Shown here: one piece after another, positions 4,970 through 11,690 of the stretch | How the letters are laid out: the number at the start of each line of letters is the position of its first letter | Numbering within the stretch: position 1 is the stretch's first letter | IMG/VR virus record: IMGVR_UViG_3300044908_000045 | Span: 1 to 64,000 of that record | Reading direction: 5' to 3' (one strand) | Length of the DNA: 64,000 bases | Origin: a virus | Translations under genes and position numbers: made by a program | Notes under the pieces: model-generated | Told to the model about the DNA's origin: nothing | Databases searched by the model: none | Seen by the model: only the letters and a program-made list of their open reading frames with translations

Positions 4970-5271
4970 CCAATCACCCGCACCGCAAAAAACGTCTGTC
5001 GCCCAGCGAGCAGATGGTGGTGAGATTGAAGTTGGCGCTTACGCCATCGGCGCGCGGCTCTCTAACGAAGAGCGAGGCATACCGTCTTATTTTCGAGAGC
5101 GCCCGAGCGCTAAGCCAGGGGGTTAGCGTTGATTATGCCATTGGCCGGATACTGGATGACTTATTCGGTCCTGGCGAAATCCATGGATTTGGAGATGGGT
5201 GGCGTAAGCTGATCGAGGCAGCTTACGCATCGGAACTAGAGAGACAGCAGGCGGGCGTGGGGGAACGGTAG
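4966..5271 (+). CDS. small basic phage protein ending in tRNA-Leu
   Basis: 101 aa; the ATG overlaps the previous stop (ATGA). The N-terminus is very basic (HPHRKKRLSPSEQMVVRLK), followed by a helix-rich region and a Gly-rich loop near residue 70. A DNA- or RNA-binding role is possible from charge only. The last seven codons and the TAG stop lie in the D-arm of tRNA-Leu. No family recognised. Confidence 0.65.
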   Translation: MTNHPHRKKRLSPSEQMVVRLKLALTPSARGSLTKSEAYRLIFESARALSQGVSVDYAIGRILDDLFGPGEIHGFGDGWRKLIEAAYASELERQQAGVGER

Positions 5272-5333
5272 ACCTAGCGAGCTTAAACCTCGCCGCCATT
5301 GGCATGCGCGTTCGTTTCGCGCCGCCCGCACCA
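5251..5333 (+). tRNA. tRNA-Leu(TAA)
   Basis: Class II. Acceptor GCGGGCG/CGCCCGC, anticodon loop CTTAAAC on GCGAG/CTCGC, variable arm GCC-ATT-GGC, T-stem GCGCG/CGCGC with TTCGTTT, A73, CCA. Confidence 0.88.
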
Positions 5334-5338
5334 GATAC

Positions 5339-5417
5339 GCCCCCGTAGACCAATTTGGCAGGAGTCATCTCGCTTAGAACGAGAGCAGTGTCAGTTCGAA
5401 TCTGACCGGGGGTACCA
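5339..5417 (+). tRNA. tRNA with TAG anticodon (Leu CTA) and short variable loop
   Basis: Acceptor GCCCCCG/CGGGGGT, anticodon loop CTTAGAA on TCTCG/CGAGA, T-stem GTCAG/CTGAC with TTCGAAT, A73, CCA. TAG reads CTA (Leu), but the variable region is short, unlike bacterial class II tRNA-Leu, so the amino acid is uncertain. Confidence 0.78.
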
Positions 5418-5421
5418 ACAC

Positions 5422-5513
5422 GGAGCGCTCCGGCTGAATGGTCGGCCACCAGTCCTGAAAACTGGGATGGATGCCTCAAAAGGCAGGGGGTTCGATTCCT
5501 CAGCGCTCCGCCA
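5422..5513 (+). tRNA. tRNA-Ser(TGA)
   Basis: Class II. Acceptor GGAGCGC/GCGCTCC, anticodon loop CCTGAAA (C33) on CCAGT/ACTGG, variable arm GCCT/AGGC, T-loop TTCGATT, G73, CCA. Confidence 0.85.
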
Positions 5514-5517
5514 TCAA

Positions 5518-5606
5518 GGACAGCGCAGGCGGGAGGGCTCACCGTCGCGGTTTGCTAAACCGATGGCACCCCAGGGTGTTGGGTTCGAATCCCAGACTGT
5601 CCGCCA
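5518..5606 (+). tRNA. tRNA-Ser(GCT)
   Basis: Class II. Acceptor GGACAGC/ACTGTCC (six pairs), anticodon loop TTGCTAA, variable arm ACCC/GGGT, T-stem TGGG/CCCA with TTCGAAT, G73, CCA. Confidence 0.86.
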
Positions 5607-5610
5607 TTCC

Positions 5611-5681
5611 GCCGCCGTAGCTCAGTGTCAGAGTGCCGAGTCGGTATCTCGGCGACCGAGGTTAGATTCCTCGCGGTGGCT
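5611..5681 (+). tRNA. tRNA-Thr(GGT)
   Basis: Acceptor GCCGCCG/CGGTGGC, D-arm GCTC/GAGT, anticodon loop TCGGTAT on CCGAG/CTCGG (C33), T-loop TTAGATT (A56). 3' bases are TCCG, so CCA is not encoded. Confidence 0.8.
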
Positions 5682-5702
5682 CCGCATTGTGGGAGATTGA
5701 GA

Positions 5703-5951
5703 ATGGATTTCTGTTGCGTCGAGATGGCTGGTAACGCAGAGAATCAGTGCGCGTCTGGCATCCACGATCGCCATGAATGTCCTGATTGCCTAATCCACGT
5801 CACAAGACGTGGAGAATTCGGCATCATGATCAAGGATGGCGGAACGTCATTCTCATTGATCAGCTTCTGCCCGTGGTGTGGGGCAGACTTAACTAGGGGA
5901 AGTGTCACCCGCGGGGCGCGGGACGCCGGCTGTAACCCGGTTGCTGAATAG
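5703..5951 (+). CDS. small zinc-ribbon-like protein ending in tRNA-Tyr
   Basis: 82 aa from the ATG at 5703 after GGGAGATTG. An N-terminal CC pair, HECPDC near residue 27 and FCPWCGADL near residue 57 form two CxxC knuckles of the zinc-ribbon type common in short phage proteins. The TAG stop at 5949 and the last 16 or so codons lie inside the tRNA-Tyr gene. Role unknown. Confidence 0.7.
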   Translation: MDFCCVEMAGNAENQCASGIHDRHECPDCLIHVTRRGEFGIMIKDGGTSFSLISFCPWCGADLTRGSVTRGARDAGCNPVAE

Positions 5952-5981
5952 CGCGCTGTTCGACTCAGCCTTTCCCCACCA
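5896..5981 (+). tRNA. tRNA-Tyr(GTA)
   Basis: Class II. Acceptor GGGGAAG/TTTCCCC, D-arm CCCG..CGGGA, anticodon loop CTGTAAC on GCCGG/CCGGT, T-arm GCTG/CAGC with TTCGACT, A73, CCA. Confidence 0.85.
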
Positions 5982-5983
5982 AT

Positions 5984-6058
5984 GCCAGCGTCTTCCAATG
6001 GCAGGAAACTCGCCTGATGAGCGAGGAACGATCGGTTCGATTCCGACCGCCGGCACCA
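5984..6058 (+). tRNA. tRNA-Ile(GAT)
   Basis: Acceptor GCCAGCG/CGCCGGC with one A-C mismatch, D-stem TTCC/GGAA, anticodon loop CTGATGA on CTCGC/GCGAG, T-loop TTCGATT, A73, CCA. Confidence 0.85.
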
Positions 6059-6065
6059 GTTTTGC

Positions 6066-6139
6066 GGGGATATAGCTCAGAGGGAGAGCAGCCGGCTCTT
6101 AACCGGTCGATTAGGGTTCGAGCCCCTATGTCCCTACCA
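6066..6139 (+). tRNA. tRNA-Lys(CTT)
   Basis: Acceptor GGGGATA/TGTCCCT, D-arm GCTC/GAGC, anticodon loop CTCTTAA on GCCGG/CCGGT, T-stem TAGGG/CCCTA with TTCGAGC, A73, CCA. Confidence 0.9.
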
Positions 6140-6140
6140 T

Positions 6141-6216
6141 GCGCACGTCGCATTCTGTAGAGTGCCGCCGCCTGTCTAGCGGATGCAGGAGGGTTAGATT
6201 CCCTTCGTGCGCGCCA
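6141..6216 (+). tRNA. tRNA-Asp(GTC)
   Basis: Acceptor GCGCACG/CGTGCGC, D-arm GCAT/GTGC, anticodon loop CTGTCTA, T-loop TTAGATT (A56), G73 as for Asp, CCA. Confidence 0.84.
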
Positions 6217-6222
6217 GTTTCT

Positions 6223-6298
6223 CCGGGTGTGGGCCAGCAGCTAAGCTACCGCCCTTGGAAGGCGGGGATCGTGAGTGCAATTCTCACCACCCGGACCA
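6223..6298 (+). tRNA. tRNA-Pro(TGG)
   Basis: Acceptor CCGGGTG/CACCCGG, anticodon loop CTTGGAA on CCGCC/GGCGG, T-stem GTGAG/CTCAC with loop TGCAATT (G55), A73, CCA. Confidence 0.84.
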
Positions 6299-6360
6299 GC
6301 TTTTCCTCTTTACAACCGCCGTTAGGTATCCTAACATGGCTTATCTGAGAGGGACGCAGC

Positions 6361-7032
6361 ATGACCATGGAAGTAAGTTTGCGACGGGCGTCGCAGATCA
6401 TCAACGCAATTCAACGACGCATTGAGCCGCCGCGCGAGGAGCCAGAGGAAGACGTGTATGGTCGTCGACGGCGACGCCACGCCAAGAGCGTAAACCCGCT
6501 GGCGGTGGTCGCGTCGGTTGACGTTGACACGGCGGATGTCGCGGGGGTGCTTGCGCGCCGCGCTGAGTTGCGGCTCAAAATGGAGATGACGTGGCGACTG
6601 ATGGGTGTGCTGACGGTGCTGCGCAAAGCGGTAGGTGGCGCCAATCATCAGTGTGGCATCGCGAGCCTTGTGACTTCGCGCGCTGGCTTGCTGCGCAAGC
6701 AGCAAATCCTCGATGGGATGATCAAAGAACTGACTGGCGCCAGCACACTCGACGAGTGCGATTTGAAGACGAAACTGGACGCATTGCGCGAACGGATTGC
6801 CGCCATGGCGGCACGCCCATCATCGCGCTATGGCGAACCGGAAACGCCCGCCGACAAACTCTCGGTGCCGTTGCTGACCGCCGCTGATCATCGGGATCTA
6901 CAGCGTGATTTGCTGGCGGTCAATCGTCGTTTGGTCGAGATTGACGATCAGTTGTCTGCCAAGAATGCGAGCAACAAGATCGTGATCGACGATGGCGATG
7001 CCGAGGTATTGGAGGCGGAAGGCATCATTTGA
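6361..7032 (+). CDS. conserved phage protein, helical (possibly DUF6847-like)
   Basis: 223 aa, ATG after GAGAGGGA. It opens with MTMEVSLRRASQIINAIQRR, a pattern I associate with a family found in large tRNA-rich phages (DUF6847-like; not certain). A basic patch GRRRRRH lies near residue 35 and three long helices with heptad character follow (about 75-110, 130-170, 185-205). No catalytic motif. It is one of two larger unknown genes in the RNA island, the other being at 11947. A scaffold or RNA-associated role is only a guess from location. Confidence 0.8.
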   Translation: MTMEVSLRRASQIINAIQRRIEPPREEPEEDVYGRRRRRHAKSVNPLAVVASVDVDTADVAGVLARRAELRLKMEMTWRLMGVLTVLRKAVGGANHQCGIASLVTSRAGLLRKQQILDGMIKELTGASTLDECDLKTKLDALRERIAAMAARPSSRYGEPETPADKLSVPLLTAADHRDLQRDLLAVNRRLVEIDDQLSAKNASNKIVIDDGDAEVLEAEGII

Positions 7033-7278
7033 GATCGGGGGTTCGCCCCTGATGGGCGGGCGGGTGAGTGAGTAGAGAAGCGGGCAAAATCTGCAAATCC
7101 GGGGTCGCCCACCGATCGTGTCTTTGGTAACCGCGCCGGTTTCCGTTACGACGGACGATGACGTGGTGATCCTGGCACACCGGGCGTGCTGGTTGAGGAT
7201 TGCTGATTGCTGTTTGATCCGTCCGATTCTCTGCTCTTCCCCGTCCGTTTCCCTTGCCGGATAAAGGATGTCGGTAAA
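7033..7278 (+). other. non-coding leader region, structured 5' part
   Basis: 246 bases without a supported gene. GGGG-TTCG-CCCC forms a tetraloop hairpin near 7038. GATCGG just after the stop codon pairs with CCGATC near 7116, with GGGCG/CGCCC inside it. Nothing tRNA-like. A long leader for the gene at 7279 or a further small RNA are both possible. Confidence 0.35.
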
Positions 7279-7536
7279 ATGGAAAGAACACTCACACTAT
7301 CAGTGATGCCAGTAGGCACGCCTGTGTGGCTGATGACCACGAACTGGCAGATCCATGCCACCTTCATCAAGAAAATCACGATCGCGGTGGAAAGTGAGTG
7401 GGGCGCTCCCATGGTCACCTATGACACCTGTCACGATGATTTTTGGGGTCAGCATGCTCAGATAGGTCAGACCATTTTCCTCAGTGAGGATGATGCCCGC
7501 GAGGAGGTTGATCGACGGAAGAAGTTGGGCCGCTAG
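7279..7536 (+). CDS. small phage protein, beta-rich, unknown
   Basis: 85 aa from the ATG at 7279; AAAGGATG is 10 bases upstream. Alternating hydrophobic strands (TLTLSVMPVGTPVWLMTTN, WQIHATFIKKITIAV) suggest a small beta-barrel fold; the C-terminus is a charged helix. Its TAG stop is nucleotides 8-10 of tRNA-Val, the same arrangement as at 1549. No family recognised. Confidence 0.75.
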   Translation: MERTLTLSVMPVGTPVWLMTTNWQIHATFIKKITIAVESEWGAPMVTYDTCHDDFWGQHAQIGQTIFLSEDDAREEVDRRKKLGR

Positions 7537-7602
7537 TAGACCGGCTTAGAACGGCGCGCCTACACCGCGCAGAACGGGGTTCGACTCCTCGGCGGCCTAC
7601 CA
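7527..7602 (+). tRNA. tRNA-Val(TAC)
   Basis: Acceptor GGGCCGC/GCGGCCT, anticodon loop CCTACAC (C33) on GCGCG/CGCGC, T-stem CGGGG/CCTCG with TTCGACT, A73, CCA. Supplies the stop codon of the preceding gene. Confidence 0.86.
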
Positions 7603-7636
7603 ATCGCACACGGCTTGCGTTGGCGGCGGCAACGCT

Positions 7637-7996
7637 ATGACAGAACTTGAGGCGTGTACCTATGCTGCCGATCTTCTCAAAAGAGTTGGGTTCGAGCATC
7701 GGTACACCTCGATGCAGAGCGAGGCGTGTTACTATGGGCTACCGGGGCGACGCGAAGTCGTCAGAATTGCAGGACATCGATACGGTGGTGCCGAATACGG
7801 GTTGGCCCCTGTTGTCACATGCCTGACAATCACCGCGAGCAAGGAGTGGTCGGAGGTACAAATCTGTAATCTGACCGCCAGCGCTATCGGCAGTTATTTG
7901 CTTCGGTGCGCGGGGATCATGCCCCTTAGCGCTAAAGAGCGCGCCCGTCGGCAACATCGCGCGCGGCTAACCCAGAAGGAGGTTCCGATGACGTGA
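7637..7996 (+). CDS. small phage protein, unknown
   Basis: 119 aa. ATG at 7637 without a strong ribosome site, so the start is less sure. The first 100 residues look like a mixed alpha/beta domain (EACTYAADLLKRVGFEH, then strands); the C-terminal 25 residues are very basic (AKERARRQHRARLTQK), suggesting nucleic-acid contact. No family recognised. Confidence 0.6.
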   Translation: MTELEACTYAADLLKRVGFEHRYTSMQSEACYYGLPGRREVVRIAGHRYGGAEYGLAPVVTCLTITASKEWSEVQICNLTASAIGSYLLRCAGIMPLSAKERARRQHRARLTQKEVPMT

Positions 7997-8018
7997 CGCT
8001 CAACATCGGAGGGTAATC

Positions 8019-8717
8019 ATGCGCTACGACATGCACGAGGTCGTCATCGAGCGGCCCCGCAGCGGCGGCGTGTACCGTTATCGCAACATCCGTTCGCGGA
8101 CTAAATCGGAGGAGTGGCCAGACAAGCAGGGGATGAGCCGTCCCTACCCTGAGCACAAGGAGTTCTCGGATTTGCTCGGGCCGCTACGGAGGTTCCTGAT
8201 CAGCCGGGTCGGTCGGTTGTGGAACGATGTCTACTCTGAGATACGGCAGCGGATCAGCCCGCGTTCGACGGTGCAAATCCACATTCTCGGGCACCTCGAT
8301 GGCATGGTTTCGACCAAGCTGATCGAGCGCGATGGCAAACTTTTTGTGTTCGGTCCGTACTGGGTCCACGAGGTATTTCCTGGCGATCTCTACGTCAATC
8401 CGCGCACCGGCATTTTGTGTCGGATGCCGGAACGGCGGCGCTATCCAAGACCGACCCCACCGACCGATGTCGTGGTTCTGGCTCCAGAGAGCGAGTTGCG
8501 CTTGGTCAATGGGATTTGGTACTGGGCGGTGTTCGCCGACGTGCCAGCGCCTTCTGTCGATGCCCAGGGTCGGACGATTCGCAGCATCGCGGTCGATTGC
8601 TTTACCGGCAAGGAAATCCCCTATCCGGGGCGCTATCGGATCGGCAAGCGGCAAGCCAACCACGCCGATCTCAAACGCCACGGTCTGAGCAACAAGGCCC
8701 CTTCGTCTACTGGATAG
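8019..8717 (+). CDS. conserved phage protein ending in tRNA-Glu
   Basis: 232 aa, ATG with ATCGGAGGG upstream. A central block around residues 70-115 (strings like DVYSEIRQR, TVQIHILGHLDGMV) is of a type I have seen in phage and planctomycete hypothetical proteins, without assigned function. The C-terminal part has many Tyr/Trp and a Pro-rich stretch. Its last seven codons and TAG stop lie in the tRNA-Glu D-loop, so the end is probably not original. No catalytic motif recognised. Confidence 0.75.
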   Translation: MRYDMHEVVIERPRSGGVYRYRNIRSRTKSEEWPDKQGMSRPYPEHKEFSDLLGPLRRFLISRVGRLWNDVYSEIRQRISPRSTVQIHILGHLDGMVSTKLIERDGKLFVFGPYWVHEVFPGDLYVNPRTGILCRMPERRRYPRPTPPTDVVVLAPESELRLVNGIWYWAVFADVPAPSVDAQGRTIRSIAVDCFTGKEIPYPGRYRIGKRQANHADLKRHGLSNKAPSSTG

Positions 8718-8771
8718 GATGCCTGGACCTTCACTCCGGGGAAGCGAGTTCGAATCTCGCAGGGGCTACCA
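8696..8771 (+). tRNA. tRNA-Glu(TTC)
   Basis: Acceptor GGCCCCT/AGGGGCT, anticodon loop CCTTCAC (C33) on CTGGA/TCCGG, T-stem GCGAG/CTCGC with TTCGAAT, A73, CCA. Confidence 0.86.
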
Positions 8772-8788
8772 ATCCAAGGAGGACGACG

Positions 8789-9100
8789 ATGCCCATCTCT
8801 CGACCACCACCAGTGTCGGACGTGCCCGAGGCTGAAATCACCCACTGGCAAATACGACAGTTGGAAAACGGCGATCGGCATCTCGTCGGCGTCGTTCAGA
8901 ACAGCGGTCACGATGGTCGGGTGTCGTCAAAGATCATCATGATCGGCGAGCGCATCGTGACCACGCGGAGCGGGCGCAGGTACTTTCTGCGTGGGCAATC
9001 GGGGACTGCTCCGGTTGCCGAATACGTCTGGCAAATGTGGTGCCGGTACAACGGGGTTGACCCTGAGACGACGGTTGACGTGACCAAAGATTTTTCTTGA
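8789..9100 (+). CDS. small phage protein preceding the Y-RNA locus
   Basis: 103 aa from the ATG at 8789 with a near-perfect AAGGAGG; longer in-frame starts overlap the tRNA and are rejected. The middle (SSKIIMIGERIVTTRSGRRYFL) is beta-rich with a basic turn; the C-terminus is acidic. The -35 element of the promoter that follows lies within its last codons. No family recognised. Confidence 0.78.
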   Translation: MPISRPPPVSDVPEAEITHWQIRQLENGDRHLVGVVQNSGHDGRVSSKIIMIGERIVTTRSGRRYFLRGQSGTAPVAEYVWQMWCRYNGVDPETTVDVTKDFS

Positions 9101-9125
9101 CACTCAGGACATAGCGTCCTATATT
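9097..9125 (+). promoter_or_regulatory. sigma70-type promoter for the Y-RNA/Ro60 unit
   Basis: TTGACA (9097-9102), a 17-base spacer and TATATT (9120-9125): one mismatch from consensus overall. Transcription should start near 9132, just before the structured RNA. It is the best consensus promoter I found in the window. Confidence 0.85.
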
Positions 9126-9131
9126 CCCCTC

Positions 9132-9390
9132 ACAAGATCGGCGGCGTAGGGTACGGTTACTTCGTTGCTGTGAACGACGATGGGCTTCGGCCCAGTTCCC
9201 GTTCCCGCCTGTTCCCCGGTCGCAGTTCTGATTGACGGCAGACGGCGTAGGGCAGAGGTACTTCGTAGCTCAACTGGTAGAGCATCAGTCTATCAAACTG
9301 ACGGTAGTTGGTTCGAATCCAACCGACCCCGCAAGGGGTTAGCTCCTCTTCCCGCTTATTCCTCTGCCGCCTATCCCTGCGATCGGTTCC
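9132..9390 (+). ncRNA. Y RNA (YrlA-like) with tRNA-like module, upstream of Ro60
   Basis: From 9265 to 9333 the RNA has a tRNA-like body: TAGCTC..GAGC D-arm, anticodon-like stem TCAGT/ACTGA with loop CTATCAA, and T-arm GTTGG/CCAAC with TTCGAAT. Its acceptor strands do not pair (TACTTCG against CGACCCC), so it is not a tRNA. Instead GGCAGAGG (9251-9258) pairs with CCTCTGCC (9361-9368), extended by GGC/GCC, giving a closed RNA of about 128 bases. This matches the known architecture of bacterial YrlA Y RNAs: an end stem for Ro60 plus a tRNA mimic. A UUCG hairpin lies at 9181-9194, and GATCG (9136-9140) can pair with CGATC (9380-9384). Confidence 0.75.
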
Positions 9391-9412
9391 TTTCAACAGA
9401 GGAGTAGGTCGT

Positions 9413-10816
9413 ATGGCACGATTGAACGTTGCGGCCAGGAAGCCGCAAACTCCACCACAGGCCACCAACCCAATCTATCCGTCGAATGTCCAGCGTACCC
9501 ATGAGGGCGCGCCTGCGGCAGAGATCCCAGTCGAACTCCAACTGCGCCGTGCTGTGTGTTCCTGCCTGTTGTGGGAGGACACCCACTACGAGAGCGGCAA
9601 GGACATCGGCGACCGCATTGTCGAACTCGTCGGCAAGGTACCGGTGGGAGTCGCGACCACCTTGGCGATGGATGCCCGCAACCATTTCCATTTGCGGCAT
9701 GCGCCGCTGCTGGTCATGGCGGCTGTCGCGGCACCGGGTCGCGGTGGTTCACGGATGATCGGCGAGGCGCTGGCGAACGTGATCCAGCGGCCTGACGAAT
9801 TGACCGAATTCCTGGCGATCTATGCCAAGGTCTACGGCGTGCCGCCAAATGCTGTCCGCAAGCGGCTGTCGGCGCAGGTCAAGAAGGGTATCGCAGCGGC
9901 GTTCGGCAAGTTCGATCGCTATCAGCTCGGCAAGTATTTCTCGCCCTCTGGTGAGAAGGGTCAGCCGATTCGCGCCCGCGATGCGATGTTCTTGACGCAC
10001 CCAAAGCCGCTCGACGAAGAGCAGGCGGCTCATTGGAAGCAGCTTATCGCCAAGAGGGTTGTCGAGGAAGGCGGGGCTGACACTTGGGAAACCAAGCTGT
10101 CGAGCGGCAAGGACAAGAAGGAGACCTTCGAAGAGCAGTTGCGTGCTGGAAAGCTCGGCTATCTCGCCCTATTGCGCAATCTGCGCAACATGACGCAGGC
10201 GGGGGTTGATGAAACCCTGATTGCCGACGCAATCGTCGGTCGTCGTGGGGCTCGACGGGTGTTGCCATTCCGCTATGTCACGGCGGCACGCGCTTGCCCG
10301 CAGATGGCAAAGCCGCTTGATCAAGCACTGCAGCAAGCGATTCTTGATCTTCCGGTATTGCCAGGGCGCACCGTGGTGCTGGTCGATGTCTCAGGTTCGA
10401 TGGACGCGCCAATCTCAGGCAAGTCCGAACTGAACCGCATTGACGTGGCGGCGACATTGGGAGCGATCGTACCGGGCGACTGTCAGACATTCTCGTTCTC
10501 GCACTCGGTAGTTGCAGTTGGCCAGCCACGCGGTCTCTCTGGCATTGAGGCGATCAAGCGCAGTCAGCAGCACGGCGGGACGTATCTCGGTCAGGCTGTC
10601 GATTTCGTGAACAGGATTGATCATGATCGGCTCATCGTGATCACCGATGAACAGAGTCATGACCATGTGCCGGCGCCAAAGGCGAGCAAGGCTTACATCA
10701 TCAACGTCGCCTCATATCGAAACGGCGTCGGCTATGGCAACGGCTGGTGTCACGTAGATGGATTCTCCGAGCAGACACTCCGCTTCATTGCTGAGTTCGA
10801 GAAAATCCTGAATTGA
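9413..10816 (+). CDS. rsr: Ro60/Rsr orthologue (TROVE domain + VWA)
   Basis: 467 aa, ATG at 9413 with AGAGGAG upstream. Residues about 25-300 are the TROVE region, a ring of HEAT-like helical repeats that binds misfolded RNA ends in its hole and Y RNA on its outside. DVSGSM at 325-330 is the MIDAS motif of the C-terminal VWA domain. Length and order agree with bacterial Rsr/Ro60. In bacteria Rsr works with Y RNA in rRNA maturation, rRNA decay with exonucleases, and stress recovery; some mycobacteriophages also carry Ro60 and Y RNA. Here the Y-RNA-like gene and a consensus promoter lie directly upstream. Likely clients are the phage tRNAs and rRNA-like RNAs (inference). Confidence 0.93.
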   Translation: MARLNVAARKPQTPPQATNPIYPSNVQRTHEGAPAAEIPVELQLRRAVCSCLLWEDTHYESGKDIGDRIVELVGKVPVGVATTLAMDARNHFHLRHAPLLVMAAVAAPGRGGSRMIGEALANVIQRPDELTEFLAIYAKVYGVPPNAVRKRLSAQVKKGIAAAFGKFDRYQLGKYFSPSGEKGQPIRARDAMFLTHPKPLDEEQAAHWKQLIAKRVVEEGGADTWETKLSSGKDKKETFEEQLRAGKLGYLALLRNLRNMTQAGVDETLIADAIVGRRGARRVLPFRYVTAARACPQMAKPLDQALQQAILDLPVLPGRTVVLVDVSGSMDAPISGKSELNRIDVAATLGAIVPGDCQTFSFSHSVVAVGQPRGLSGIEAIKRSQQHGGTYLGQAVDFVNRIDHDRLIVITDEQSHDHVPAPKASKAYIINVASYRNGVGYGNGWCHVDGFSEQTLRFIAEFEKILN

Positions 10817-11043
10817 CCCCTGACGATCTCCGGGAGGCTGGGCTCTATCTCTATGGTTGGGGATGGCAGACCCGGCTTTCCGAGACGCTTGGTGTCGCGG
10901 ATCGCACCGTGCGGCGGTGGGCGTCGGGTGCCGTCGAGGTTCCTGGTCCAGCGCGATGCGCGATCCACTGTCTCGTCGAGAGCAAAAAGTTACGCGCCAG
11001 CAGCACGATGGACCGTGCGTCTGACTCCGGATCAGAAGGTTGA
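10813..11043 (+). CDS. small helix-turn-helix DNA-binding protein
   Basis: 76 aa, TTG start overlapping the Ro60 stop (TTGA). The segment LSETLGVADRTVRRWASG around residues 21-38 is a clear helix-turn-helix of the kind found in small alphaproteobacterial and phage regulators. A role in regulating the Ro60/Y-RNA unit would suit its position but is inference. The stop lies in the T-arm of tRNA-Arg, so roughly the last 17 codons are tRNA sequence. Confidence 0.75.
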   Translation: MTPDDLREAGLYLYGWGWQTRLSETLGVADRTVRRWASGAVEVPGPARCAIHCLVESKKLRASSTMDRASDSGSEG

Positions 11044-11069
11044 AGGTTCGACTCCTTTCTGGCGCTCCA
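10994..11069 (+). tRNA. tRNA-Arg(CCG)
   Basis: Acceptor GCGCCAG/CTGGCGC, D-arm GCAC/GTGC, anticodon loop CTCCGGA on TCTGA/TCAGA, T-loop TTCGACT, T73, CCA. Confidence 0.85.
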
Positions 11070-11073
11070 TTTC

Positions 11074-11150
11074 GGCCGCGTGGTCCAACTGGATGGGCAC
11101 CCGCCTTCTAAGCGGGGACAATGCAGGTTCGAGCCCTGTCGCGGTCACCA
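11074..11150 (+). tRNA. tRNA-Arg(TCT)
   Basis: Acceptor GGCCGCG/CGCGGTC, anticodon loop CTTCTAA on CCCGC/GCGGG, T-stem GCAGG/CCTGT with TTCGAGC, A73, CCA. Reads AGA, rare in G+C-rich hosts. Confidence 0.88.
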
Positions 11151-11169
11151 CTTCGGGGGGGAAAGGACA

Positions 11170-11373
11170 ATGAGCGATCCGAATCTGTGGACCGGGATGT
11201 ACCGAGAATGGGATCGCGAAACTCGCGCGCGATACCCGATCGAGCCTAAGCCAGAGTGGCTGTGGCGGGAGGAGTGGGACCGAATGATCTGGGGCACCCG
11301 AGATGCCATGAAAGCTGCTATGCAGGCAGCGGTACGGAGAAAGGAGGCGATGAATGACAGAGATACGCCTTGA
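11170..11373 (+). CDS. small Trp-rich phage protein
   Basis: 67 aa from the ATG at 11170 after GGGGGGAAAGGA. Seven Trp and many Arg/Glu (e.g. PEWLWREEWDRMIWG), probably helical. It overlaps the next gene by 20 bases in another frame. No family recognised. Confidence 0.75.
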   Translation: MSDPNLWTGMYREWDRETRARYPIEPKPEWLWREEWDRMIWGTRDAMKAAMQAAVRRKEAMNDRDTP

Positions 11374-11617
11374 GCTAACTTGTTCCGCCTGCCCTGAGCA
11401 GTATGACGCCTACCTGGGTGATGTCCCCGCAGGGTATCTGCGGTTGCGCTGGGGACATTTCCGCGTCGATTATCCTGAGTGTGGCGGAGAAACGATCTAC
11501 GAGGCCACATTCCCCGATGACCCGTTCAAGGGTGAGTTTGAGGATGAGGAACGTGACCGCTACCTCGAAGCCGCCAAAACGGCGATCCGAGAGCGACTCA
11601 AAAAAGACATCGCATAA
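11354..11617 (+). CDS. small acidic phage protein
   Basis: 87 aa, ATG with AAAGGAGG at ideal spacing. Opens with EIRLELTCSACPEQYDAYL, a CxxC in a short beta hairpin, and ends in a charged helix. Short proteins of this kind recur in large phages without known function. The stop precedes a tRNA-Arg by one base. Confidence 0.78.
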   Translation: MTEIRLELTCSACPEQYDAYLGDVPAGYLRLRWGHFRVDYPECGGETIYEATFPDDPFKGEFEDEERDRYLEAAKTAIRERLKKDIA

Positions 11618-11618
11618 C

Positions 11619-11690
11619 GCGCTCGCCAGCGGATCTGGCGCTTCGGCTCCGAACCGGAGATGCGGGGTTCAACTCCCTGCGGGCGCGCCA
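11619..11690 (+). tRNA. tRNA-Arg(CCG), second copy
   Basis: Acceptor GCGCTCG/CGGGCGC, D-arm AGCG/CGCT, anticodon loop CTCCGAA on TTCGG/CCGGA, T-loop TTCAACT, G73, CCA. Same anticodon as the gene at 10994 but a different body. Confidence 0.78.

Noticed and set aside
9263-9335. Functional tRNA-Asp(ATC)
   Set aside because: The acceptor strands do not pair and A34 in this box is atypical; the longer flanking stem fits Y RNA.
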